Below, one piece after another: positions 7,979 to 15,361 of a DNA stretch of 31,509 nt; the stretch's first letter is position 1, and each line of letters begins with the position of its first letter. The notes below the pieces were generated by a model. That model saw only the letters and a program-made list of their open reading frames with translations, did not search any database and was not told where the DNA came from. The position numbers and the translations under genes were made by a program. This stretch comes from RGIG5612 sp045599965 (lineage in GTDB: Bacteria; Bacillota; Clostridia; Lachnospirales; Lachnospiraceae). The DNA lies in NCBI GenBank assembly GCA_045599965.1, contig JAZRXA010000033.1, positions 1 to 31,509 on the forward strand, in the 5' to 3' direction.

Positions 7979-10900
7979 TGAAATTATTTTTTGATGTTTT
8001 TTCTAGACTAAATATTGATGAAGAATTAAGAGACATCTTTAAAGGCGTTGAAGTTATTAGTGTAACAAACGTTAAAGCAGGTGCTTTTTTGCGTGTTAAG
8101 ATTTCTTCGATAGATATTATTCAAGATATCTATTTAGATAGAATGAGTAATGAAATAAAAAATCAAATGCTCGAGGGAAAACTTGGCGTTCATATTGAGT
8201 ATGAAAATGGATATGAGTTTGCTAAGGCTGGAACGGGCACTTATCAAAATAAACCAGCTGAAAGCCTAGAAAGCGAAGGCGCTTCTAACCAAGTAAGCAC
8301 ATCAGCACAAAAGAGTGTATCTACAAAAAGAAAATACCCGGTTAAGAAAAAAGAAACTGATCCAGATATGATTTATGGAAAAAGTTTTGAAGGAGAGTTT
8401 ACACCTATCTCAGATATTATTTCAGAAATGAGAGAGGTTATAGTTCGTGGCGAAATTTTTGAAACTGAACTATCTGAAACTAAGAGCGGGTATAAGATTC
8501 TTAAGATTTGCATCACGGATTATAAAGACTCTATTGCTATGAAGATGTTCCTTAGCGAAGGCGATGAAAAACTTATTAAAGCCTTTGAAGAAGGAATGGT
8601 TATAGAAGTTAAAGGCAAAGTTGAATATGACAATTATGAAGGCGAGATTTTAATTACCAGAATTTTTGGAATTAGAAAGTCAGGCGAGCCCATTAGAAAC
8701 CGTGAAGATAACGCGCCGAAAAAAAGAGTAGAGCTTCATCTTCATACACGCTATTCAGATATGGATGCAATTACAAATGTTGAAGATTTATTAGCTAGTG
8801 CTGTTAGATTTGGCCATAAAGCGGTTGCCATTACAGACCATGGCGTTGTGCAAGGCTTTACAGATGCGTTCCATGAAATAAAAAAGAAAAATTATGATAT
8901 TAAAATTATTTATGGATGCGAAGGATATTTAGTTGATGATGACGACGACCCAGTAGCTTCATATGCGGACAAAGATATCGAATTAAGAAGAGAGTCAGCA
9001 ATTAAAGATGAAACTCCAAAGCTTCCTAACCCAGCTGAAGAAGCGGCTATAACTAAGGCTAAGAAGACTCCATATAATCATATAATTTTATTAGCTAAAA
9101 ATGAGATAGGTAGAGTTAATCTTTATAGGCTTGTTTCTTATGCGCATGTTAATTATTTTAATAGACGCCCTAGAATTCCAAGAAGTGTATTAAATAAATA
9201 TAGAGAAGGATTAATTATCGGCTCTGCATGCGTCGCAGGAGAGCTTTACGAAGCTTATCTTTCAGGAAAAAGCGAAGAGCAAATTGAAAAAATTGCAAGT
9301 TATTACGATTACTTAGAAGTTCAGCCTATAGGAAATAACTATTATCTTGTAAGAAATTATGAGCGAGGCGATAAAGGATTTAAACTTCAAAGCGTAGAAG
9401 AAATAAAAGAAATAAATAAAAAGATTTATGAACTAGGAAAGAAGTTAGGAAAGAAAGTAGTTGCTACCGGAGACGTTCACTTCCTTAATCCTGAAGATGA
9501 AGTTTATAGACGAATTATTATGGACTCGCAAAAATATCCAGATGCAGACGAGCAGGCACCTCTTTACTTTAGAACTACCGAAGAGATGCTAGAAGAGTTT
9601 TCATATTTTGGCGAAGAAATAGCAAAAGAAATAGTTATTGATAATACAAATTATATTGCTGACCAAATAGAAGTTATTGAGCCGGTAAGACCAGATAAAT
9701 GTCCACCGGTAATAGAAAACTCCGATGAAGAGCTTAGAAATATTTGCTACGAAACAGCTAAGAAGATGTACGGCGAAAATCTTCCGCAAATAGTAACAGA
9801 CCGTCTTGAAAAGGAACTTAACTCAATTATTTCTAACGGTTATTCGGTTATGTATATAATCGCTAGAGATTTAGTTAGTAAGAGTGTTGAAGACGGATAT
9901 TTAGTTGGATCTAGAGGCTCGGTAGGTTCTTCTTTAGTTGCAACTATGTCAGGAATAACAGAGGTTAATCCACTTAAGCCACATTATAGATGTCCTAAGT
10001 GTTTATATAGCGATTTTGATTCTGATGAAGTTAAAAACTTCGAAGGCGGAGCTGGATGCGATATGCCAGATAAGGTATGTCCGGTTTGTGGCGAGCCTTT
10101 AATAAAAGATGGATTTGATATTCCTTTTGAAACTTTTTTAGGATTTAAAGGTGACAAAGAACCAGATATAGACCTTAACTTCTCAGGTGAATATCAATCT
10201 AATGCGCATGACTATACAGAAGTTATCTTCGGTAAAGGCCATACCTTTAGAGCGGGTACTATTTCAACATTAAAAGATAAAACTATCTATGGCTTTGTAA
10301 AAGGTTATTTTGAAAGACATAATAAAGGCATTAGAAACTGCGAGATGAACCGCTTAATTAAAGGCTGCTTAGGCGTAAAGAGAAGTACAGGCCAGCATCC
10401 AGGCGGAATTGTTGTACTTCCTCATGGTGAAGAGATTTATTCATTCACACCGGTTCAATTTCCAGCAAATGATGCAGATAAAAATACAGTTACGACTCAT
10501 TTCGAATATCATAGTATTGACCACAACCTTCTTAAATTAGATATCTTGGGACATGATGATCCGACAATGATTCGTATGTTAGAAGATTTAACAGGCTTTT
10601 TGGCTAAGGATATTAAGTTAGACGACCCTTCGGTTATGAAACTTTTTGAAGGAACGGATATCTTAGGAATTAAGCCAAGCGATATAGATAAACCACTTGG
10701 AACTTTAGGCGTTCCGGAGTTTGGAACTGACTTCGTTATGCAGATGCTTTTAGATACGCATCCTAAGAACTTTTCTGATTTAGTTAGAATAGCTGGTCTA
10801 TCTCATGGTACGGACGTTTGGCTAGGTAACGCAGAAAAGCTTATTAAGGACGGAGATGCTACTATTTCTACATGTATTTGTACGCGTGATGATATTATGA

Positions 10901-11622
10901 CGTACTTAATTCAAAAGGGAATAGAGCCTTCACTAGCTTTTGATGTAATGGAAGATGTTCGTAAAGGAAATGTTGCAAAGGGCATTTCAAAAAAATGGCC
11001 AAAGGCTGAAGAAAAACTTAAGGCAGCAGGCATTCCTGATTGGTATTTGTGGTCATGTACAAAGATTCAATACATGTTCCCGAAGGCGCACGCAGTTGCT
11101 TATGTTATGATGGCGTATAGAATCGCTTATTATAAGATTTTTTATCCAATAGCTTATTACGCTGCCTTCTTTAGTATTCGCGCATCATCTTTTGATTATG
11201 AAAAGATGTGTCAGGGCCCTGAAAGATTAAATAAAGAAATGGAAATAATCTTAAGGAGAATTGATTATAATGAGGCAACTCCTAAAGATATAGATCTTCT
11301 TAAATATATGTATAACGTTAAAGAAATGTATGCTAGAGGAATAGAGTTTATTCCAATAGATATATATAAGGCGAGCGCAAACAGATTTAAGATTTTTGAT
11401 AATAAGATTATGCCAGCTTTCGAGTCTATAGATGGAATGGGTGAGAAGGCAGCATTTATGTTAGAAGAAGAGGCTAAGAAAGATAAGTTTATATCTAGGG
11501 AAGACTTAAAAGTTAGAACTAAGATATCTAGTACTTTAACAGATAAACTTTATGAGATTGGACTCATAGATGATTTACCAGCAACTAGCCAACTTTCAAT
11601 TATGGATTTTCTTAAAAATTAA
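7978..11622 (+). CDS. polC: DNA polymerase III alpha subunit, PolC type, lacking the embedded 3'-5' exonuclease
   Basis: 1214 residues; PolC is usually about 1430-1500. Domains in order: a short N-terminal domain (1-75), a low-complexity linker, an OB-fold domain (about 150-232), the first part of the PHP domain from V251 with HLHTRYSDMDA (H254, H256, D261) and ITDHG, then GCEGY (E315). The second PHP part resumes at PYNHIILLAKN (365 on) with GSACVAG and ATGDVHF. A zinc-binding loop has C672, C675, C701, C704. The catalytic palm has PDIDLNFSGEYQ (D730, D732), then GQHPGG, LKLDILGHDDPT and GLSHGTDVWLGN. The DEDDh exonuclease normally placed between the two PHP halves, starting with a FDVETTG-like motif, is absent: only about 45 residues lie between V319 and P365. 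The frame is continuous with no sign of error. Confidence 0.96.
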   Translation: MKLFFDVFSRLNIDEELRDIFKGVEVISVTNVKAGAFLRVKISSIDIIQDIYLDRMSNEIKNQMLEGKLGVHIEYENGYEFAKAGTGTYQNKPAESLESEGASNQVSTSAQKSVSTKRKYPVKKKETDPDMIYGKSFEGEFTPISDIISEMREVIVRGEIFETELSETKSGYKILKICITDYKDSIAMKMFLSEGDEKLIKAFEEGMVIEVKGKVEYDNYEGEILITRIFGIRKSGEPIRNREDNAPKKRVELHLHTRYSDMDAITNVEDLLASAVRFGHKAVAITDHGVVQGFTDAFHEIKKKNYDIKIIYGCEGYLVDDDDDPVASYADKDIELRRESAIKDETPKLPNPAEEAAITKAKKTPYNHIILLAKNEIGRVNLYRLVSYAHVNYFNRRPRIPRSVLNKYREGLIIGSACVAGELYEAYLSGKSEEQIEKIASYYDYLEVQPIGNNYYLVRNYERGDKGFKLQSVEEIKEINKKIYELGKKLGKKVVATGDVHFLNPEDEVYRRIIMDSQKYPDADEQAPLYFRTTEEMLEEFSYFGEEIAKEIVIDNTNYIADQIEVIEPVRPDKCPPVIENSDEELRNICYETAKKMYGENLPQIVTDRLEKELNSIISNGYSVMYIIARDLVSKSVEDGYLVGSRGSVGSSLVATMSGITEVNPLKPHYRCPKCLYSDFDSDEVKNFEGGAGCDMPDKVCPVCGEPLIKDGFDIPFETFLGFKGDKEPDIDLNFSGEYQSNAHDYTEVIFGKGHTFRAGTISTLKDKTIYGFVKGYFERHNKGIRNCEMNRLIKGCLGVKRSTGQHPGGIVVLPHGEEIYSFTPVQFPANDADKNTVTTHFEYHSIDHNLLKLDILGHDDPTMIRMLEDLTGFLAKDIKLDDPSVMKLFEGTDILGIKPSDIDKPLGTLGVPEFGTDFVMQMLLDTHPKNFSDLVRIAGLSHGTDVWLGNAEKLIKDGDATISTCICTRDDIMTYLIQKGIEPSLAFDVMEDVRKGNVAKGISKKWPKAEEKLKAAGIPDWYLWSCTKIQYMFPKAHAVAYVMMAYRIAYYKIFYPIAYYAAFFSIRASSFDYEKMCQGPERLNKEMEIILRRIDYNEATPKDIDLLKYMYNVKEMYARGIEFIPIDIYKASANRFKIFDNKIMPAFESIDGMGEKAAFMLEEEAKKDKFISREDLKVRTKISSTLTDKLYEIGLIDDLPATSQLSIMDFLKN

Positions 11623-11643
11623 TATATGAATTTTTAGTAATCA

Positions 11644-11652
11644 TGTTATAAT
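11644..11652 (+). promoter_or_regulatory. Extended -10 promoter for the nitroreductase operon
   Basis: TGTTATAAT: a consensus TATAAT at 11647-11652 with the TGN extension just before it, and no good -35. The expected transcription start is near 11659, giving a leader of about 25 bases with an AGGAG ribosome-binding site before the ATG at 11684. It separates the accessory genes from polC. Confidence 0.65.
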
Positions 11653-11683
11653 CTATAAAAATTTAGATAGTAAGGAGAGCAAT

Positions 11684-12478
11684 ATGTTTATTTTCGATCA
11701 AGAAGTATGTACAAGTTGTGGCGCTTGCGCCCAGGAGTGCCCATGCGAAGCAATTAAACTAAATGGTGAGGCAATAGAGCATGATAAAAACAGATGTATG
11801 TGGTGTGGCCATTGTATGGCTGTTTGTCCTTGCGATGCAATCATGATCGACGGCGATGGATATAATGTTGAGGATGTAGAAGATTTTCAATTTTCTAAAC
11901 GTGCTAGCGTAGCTCAAATTCGTAGAGATATTATGATGAGAAGAAGTGTTAGAAACTTTAACGATATCCCAGTTACTGAAGATGAACTTGCCAAGATTTT
12001 AGAAGCAGGTAAGTACGCACCAACAGCTAAGAATTGCCAAGAAAACGCTCTCTTAGTATTAAAAGATGGCGAAAAGATTGATGAAATGTTAGAAGACCTT
12101 ATGGGTGAACTTGGCAATATCGCAAAAGCTCTTGCAAAAGATAAACCTGAAGTTAGCGCATTCTTTATGAGAAAATATTCTCAGTTTAAAGAAGAGGGCA
12201 TAGATGGTCTTTTCTATGGTGCGCCATTAGTTATCTTTGTATTTTCTAACAGTGATATAGATGGAGCTATTTGCGCTTCAACTATGGGCCAAATGGTAGA
12301 AGCTCAAAAACTTGGTTTTTGTTATGTGCAGTTGGCAGCAGCTCCTATGAATACTCCAGCACTTTTGAAAAAATATAATATTCCTGAGGACAAACATTGT
12401 GTACTTGCTATGGCAATAGGAAATTATGATATTAATTACTTTAGCTCAGTACCTCGTAAACCTTTACCATTGTTATAA
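11684..12478 (+). CDS. Ferredoxin-nitroreductase fusion protein
   Basis: 264 residues. The N-terminus is a two-cluster ferredoxin: C9-C12-C15-C19 and C38-C41-C44-C48 each follow the CxxCxxCxxxC spacing for [4Fe-4S]. From about residue 78 a nitroreductase (flavin) domain begins with IMMRRSVRNF, the usual FMN-phosphate arginine motif, followed by EAGKYAPTAKNCQ and, later, GAPLVIFVF and GQMVEAQKLGF. Such fusions are cytoplasmic FMN oxidoreductases of anaerobes; the physiological substrate is unknown. It is led by an extended -10 promoter and AGGAG, and the metallophosphoesterase follows within 11 bp, suggesting one operon. Confidence 0.9.
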   Translation: MFIFDQEVCTSCGACAQECPCEAIKLNGEAIEHDKNRCMWCGHCMAVCPCDAIMIDGDGYNVEDVEDFQFSKRASVAQIRRDIMMRRSVRNFNDIPVTEDELAKILEAGKYAPTAKNCQENALLVLKDGEKIDEMLEDLMGELGNIAKALAKDKPEVSAFFMRKYSQFKEEGIDGLFYGAPLVIFVFSNSDIDGAICASTMGQMVEAQKLGFCYVQLAAAPMNTPALLKKYNIPEDKHCVLAMAIGNYDINYFSSVPRKPLPLL

Positions 12479-12489
12479 GGAATTTGTTT

Positions 12490-13185
12490 ATGATTTTTGT
12501 TACAGGTGATACCCATAGACTTATGGATATCAAAAAAATTGATGAAGAAAGTTTTCCGGAACAATCTTTGCTAACACGTGATGATTATTTAATTATTGCG
12601 GGTGATTTTGGTGGAGTTTGGACTGGTACAGAAACCGATGATGATGTATTAAATATGCACGGTTCAAGAAACTATACTACATTGTTCGTCGGCGGTAATC
12701 ATGAGAATTATGATGTCTTAAATTCTTATCCTGTAGAAGAATGGAATGGCGGAAAAATTCATAAGATTCGCGAAAGTGTTTTTCATCTTATGAATGGTCA
12801 GGTTTATAACATCGATGGAACGACCTTTTTCGTTATGGGTGGTGCTACTAGTGTTGATAAGGTTTTCAGAGAAGAAGGCGTAAGTTGGTGGCCACAAGAA
12901 GAACCTAGTAGCGAAGAACTTGATGAAGCTTTTAACAATCTTGCGAAATATGGAAACAAGGTTGACTATATAATTACTCATACTATTCCTGAAAAAGTTA
13001 GAAAATTAATTTATGATGTTTACACTGATTATGTTAATTATGAAAGTGGAGTAGAAAAGTTTCTTGATTTAATTATGGAGCATGTTAGCTATGATAAATG
13101 GTATTCGGGACATGTTCACATGGACAGGGAATTTAGTGACTACCGTCTTAGAATTCTTTATAACGGAGTAGTTAAGATTAAATAG
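12490..13185 (+). CDS. Calcineurin-like metallophosphoesterase
   Basis: 231 residues from the ATG at 12490, which lies 7 bases after AAGGAA; an in-frame TTG at 12484 is possible but closer to the ribosome-binding site than normal. The metal-binding motifs of the family are all visible: GDTH (D7, H9), GDFGG (D39), GGNHE (N70, H71), H164 in THTIPEK, and GHVH (207-210). The fold hydrolyses phosphoesters in proteins, nucleotides or nucleic acids, and the sequence does not say which. It is 11 bp after the nitroreductase and 13 bp before a DNA methyltransferase. Confidence 0.88.
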   Translation: MIFVTGDTHRLMDIKKIDEESFPEQSLLTRDDYLIIAGDFGGVWTGTETDDDVLNMHGSRNYTTLFVGGNHENYDVLNSYPVEEWNGGKIHKIRESVFHLMNGQVYNIDGTTFFVMGGATSVDKVFREEGVSWWPQEEPSSEELDEAFNNLAKYGNKVDYIITHTIPEKVRKLIYDVYTDYVNYESGVEKFLDLIMEHVSYDKWYSGHVHMDREFSDYRLRILYNGVVKIK

Positions 13186-13198
13186 TTTAGGGATTTTT

Positions 13199-14164
13199 AT
13201 GAAAGCAGAGCGCAATAAAACAATTGATATTAGCGTTGAAGAAGGAAAAGAATATCTTAAGCGCTGCATAAAAGTAGAAAAAAGCGCAAAGCTTAGTGAG
13301 ATTAAAAATAAAACTATTATAGGAGACACTCTAGAAGTTTGCTCCTATCTACCTAATAAATTTGTAGATCTTTTAATTGTAGATCCACCATATAATCTTG
13401 ATAAAAATTTTGGTGGGTCTAAATTCAAAAAAACTTCAGACGAACAATATTATGAATATACTAAGGAGTGGATTAATAAAGTGCTTCCACTTCTTAAAGA
13501 TAATGCGTCTATTTATGTTTGCTGTGATTGGCAATCGTCTCCAGCAATTGCTCTTGCCTTAAAAGAACACTTTATTATTCAAAATAGAATTACTTGGCAA
13601 AGAGAAAAAGGTAGAGGCGCTCTTTCTAATTGGAAAAACGCAATGGAAGATATTTGGTTTGCGACAAAAAGCAAAACTTATACTTTTAATGTTGAAGATG
13701 TAAAGATTAGAAGAAAAGTAATTGCGCCTTATAAAGTTAACGGAAAGCCTAAGGATTGGGAAGAGACGAAAGAAGGCAACTTTAGAAATACTTATCCTTC
13801 TAACTTTTGGGATGATATTTCAATCCCTTATTGGTCTATGCCTGAAAATACGGACCATCCAACTCAGAAGCCAGAAAAGCTTTTAGCTAAATTAATTTTG
13901 GCTAGTTCAAATCCTAAAGATATTGTTTTTGATCCTTTCTTAGGTTCAGGTTCAACTTCTGTTACTGCAAAGAAGTTGGGTAGAAACTATGTTGGAATTG
14001 AAAAGAATGAACAATATTGTGTATGGGCTGAAAAACGTTTAGAGATGGCAAGCAAAGATAAAACGATTCAAGGCTATACCGATGGAGTTTTTTGGGAAAG
14101 AAATACTCATGCACAGCAAAAATCAAAAACTGCTAAAAAAGCGAATTTGCATCTTTCGACATAA
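13199..14164 (+). CDS. DNA (adenine-N6 or cytosine-N4) methyltransferase, beta-type, orphan
   Basis: 321 residues. The catalytic motif DPPYNL (D62-Y65) comes first, and the S-adenosylmethionine motif DPFLGSGSTS (D245-S254) comes late, preceded by HPTQKP. This motif order marks the beta group of amino-methyltransferases, with the target-recognition part in between (about 90-220). AGGGAT precedes the ATG. No restriction endonuclease or specificity gene is next to it, so it looks like an orphan or regulatory methylase, or the remnant of a moved restriction-modification system. Codon use is AT-rich like polC. The target sequence cannot be deduced. Confidence 0.9.
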   Translation: MKAERNKTIDISVEEGKEYLKRCIKVEKSAKLSEIKNKTIIGDTLEVCSYLPNKFVDLLIVDPPYNLDKNFGGSKFKKTSDEQYYEYTKEWINKVLPLLKDNASIYVCCDWQSSPAIALALKEHFIIQNRITWQREKGRGALSNWKNAMEDIWFATKSKTYTFNVEDVKIRRKVIAPYKVNGKPKDWEETKEGNFRNTYPSNFWDDISIPYWSMPENTDHPTQKPEKLLAKLILASSNPKDIVFDPFLGSGSTSVTAKKLGRNYVGIEKNEQYCVWAEKRLEMASKDKTIQGYTDGVFWERNTHAQQKSKTAKKANLHLST

Positions 14165-14234
14165 TATAGTCATTAGATAATATGCAGGGAAGGAGCATAA
14201 AAACCATCTTAGTGGTTGTATTTAGTAAGGATAT

Positions 14235-14717
14235 ATGAAAACTAAATGGATTAAATGTATTGCGCTGATTTGCCTGGCGGCAATCTTGATGTCAGGATGT
14301 GAGAAAAAAGAGGAGTCGAAGCAGCCTACGGAAAGTGGAGAGAAAATCTGGAACTATATCGAAAAAAGCGAAAAACTGATAGCGGTATTGGAATCAGATG
14401 AAAAAATGCAGATTGAAAGATTTGATTATTATTCCTATACCGAAGGTGGGGGAGAAGGAAAACGAACAACAGATAAAGACCTGATTTTTTCCATTATAGA
14501 GGCGCTTGATAAAGTACAGATTGTAGGAGAGTCAGAGATATGCGTAACAGACTCTGACGAAAATCTTCAGTTCCATCTGGTGGATGGGACAAAAATCTCA
14601 TTTTCGTTAGAAGCGGGTATGCTCTCTACACAAAAGACAAATTATGAACTTGAGAATACAAAGGACCTTCGTATGCTTCTTAATCAGGTGAGAGAAGAGG
14701 GAGAGTGGATTGAGTAG
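14235..14717 (+). CDS. Small lipoprotein of unknown function
   Basis: 160 residues. The N-terminus MKTKWIKC, a hydrophobic stretch and the lipobox LMSGC (Cys22) mark a lipoprotein anchored to the outer face of the membrane. The rest is charged, with no family recognised. AAGGAT lies before the ATG. Codon use differs from the methyltransferase upstream: five in-frame CTG leucines in 160 codons, closer to the left end of the window, which suggests separate ancestry. It is convergent with the minus-strand gene at 14744. Confidence 0.8.
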   Translation: MKTKWIKCIALICLAAILMSGCEKKEESKQPTESGEKIWNYIEKSEKLIAVLESDEKMQIERFDYYSYTEGGGEGKRTTDKDLIFSIIEALDKVQIVGESEICVTDSDENLQFHLVDGTKISFSLEAGMLSTQKTNYELENTKDLRMLLNQVREEGEWIE

Positions 14718-14743
14718 ATGTCGGAGAATGCAATATGTACTGG

Positions 14744-15100
14744 TTATTTATTGACAAACTGACTTAAATCCCGCAGCTCACAGTAAGCATCTTTTGGATT
14801 TTTAGGGTTATAGAGAACAACCACTTTTGTTCCAACCGGGGTATCCATGGAAACTCCTTTTGCACCGGCTATGCTCAGAAAAGCAACGTATTCTTTTCCG
14901 TCAACATTGTATTTGACATCAAACATTGTTCCATCTTCCCAGCGGCTGACAAATTTAACATCTATTAGAGTACCTTCGGTTTCGAGACGAGGGATATTTT
15001 GTACTTTTTTAATATACCTGATGCAGAAAAAAGCAAAGAAAGCTAAAGCAATCAGAACGATAATTCCGCCAATAAGTAGTATTGTTTCTGTGTTATCCAT
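14744..15100 (-). CDS. Small membrane protein with DUF3592-like domain
   Basis: 118 residues. Residues about 7-30 are one membrane helix (ILLIGGIIVLIALAFFAFF), followed by a beta-rich domain with the pattern EGTLIDVKF, then MFDVKYNVDGKEY, then PVGTKVVVLYNPKNP, like DUF3592 proteins. The function is unknown. On its strand the ATG is preceded by AAGGAT and by two overlapping inverted repeats. It is convergent with the lipoprotein gene and shares its higher-GC codon style. Confidence 0.7.
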   Translation of the reverse strand: MDNTETILLIGGIIVLIALAFFAFFCIRYIKKVQNIPRLETEGTLIDVKFVSRWEDGTMFDVKYNVDGKEYVAFLSIAGAKGVSMDTPVGTKVVVLYNPKNPKDAYCELRDLSQFVNK

Positions 15101-15113
15101 AATTATTATCCTT

Positions 15114-15148
15114 CTTGAATTTTCAAGCTTTCAAGTATTCGAAAGCTT
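15114..15148 (-). promoter_or_regulatory. Two overlapping inverted repeats in the leader of the DUF3592-like gene
   Basis: AAGCTTTC (15125-15132) and GAAAGCTT (15141-15148) form an 8-bp inverted repeat. CTTGAA (15114-15119) and TTCAAG (15122-15127) form a second one that overlaps the first and lies beside the ribosome-binding site of the minus-strand gene. In RNA the two hairpins would exclude each other, or the DNA may be an operator. Confidence 0.4.
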
Positions 15149-15168
15149 CTCATAAAATACCTATATTT

Positions 15169-15202
15169 ATTATAGAGTAAAGTGTCCGAATGGAATTGTC
15201 AA
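15169..15202 (-). promoter_or_regulatory. Possible promoter for the DUF3592-like gene
   Basis: On the minus strand TTGACA (15202-15197) is followed after 17 bases by TACTCT and, five bases further on, by a consensus TATAAT (15174-15169). Neither pairing is perfect: consensus -35 and -10 boxes are 22 apart, while the 17-bp partner is poor. Promoter activity is likely, the exact boxes uncertain. Confidence 0.4.
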
Positions 15203-15235
15203 TATAAGTACAGTATGAAAAAAACGGTACGCCAA

Positions 15236-15272
15236 ATAAATAATTTACATAAATAATTTACAATAAGTTTAC
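15236..15272. repeat. 13-bp tandem repeat upstream of the surface-protein promoter
   Basis: ATAAATAATTTAC occurs twice in perfect tandem (15236-15248 and 15249-15261), followed by a degenerate third copy, AATAAGTTTAC (15262-15272). The array ends about 22 bp before the -35 box at 15295, where a regulator or an AT-rich UP-like element would act. Confidence 0.6.
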
Positions 15273-15294
15273 GCTATCATATTTTTGTTAGGAA

Positions 15295-15322
15295 TTGACT
15301 TGGGGGGGGTCAATGCTAAAAT
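15295..15322 (+). promoter_or_regulatory. Promoter of the surface protein with a G8 tract in its spacer
   Basis: TTGACT (15295-15300), a 16-bp spacer, then TAAAAT (15317-15322) with a TGC extended -10 just before it. The spacer holds eight consecutive G (15302-15309), framed by the inverted repeat ATTGAC (15294-15299) / GTCAAT (15309-15314). Gain or loss of one G would change the spacer to 17 or 15. Confidence 0.75.
15302..15309 (+). repeat. Homopolymer G8 tract, possible contingency locus
   Basis: Eight G in a row in an otherwise AT-rich intergenic region, inside the -35/-10 spacer. Poly-G or poly-C tracts at this position are known to change promoter strength by slipped-strand mispairing in other bacteria (for example Neisseria porA). 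Confidence 0.85.
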
Positions 15323-15361
15323 AAATTAAAAGTAAAAAATAAAGCATATGGGGGAAACACT

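Noticed and set aside
14202..14217. Hairpin AACCA/TGGTT after the methyltransferase as a terminator
   Set aside because: Only five base pairs and a poor T run; too weak to call.
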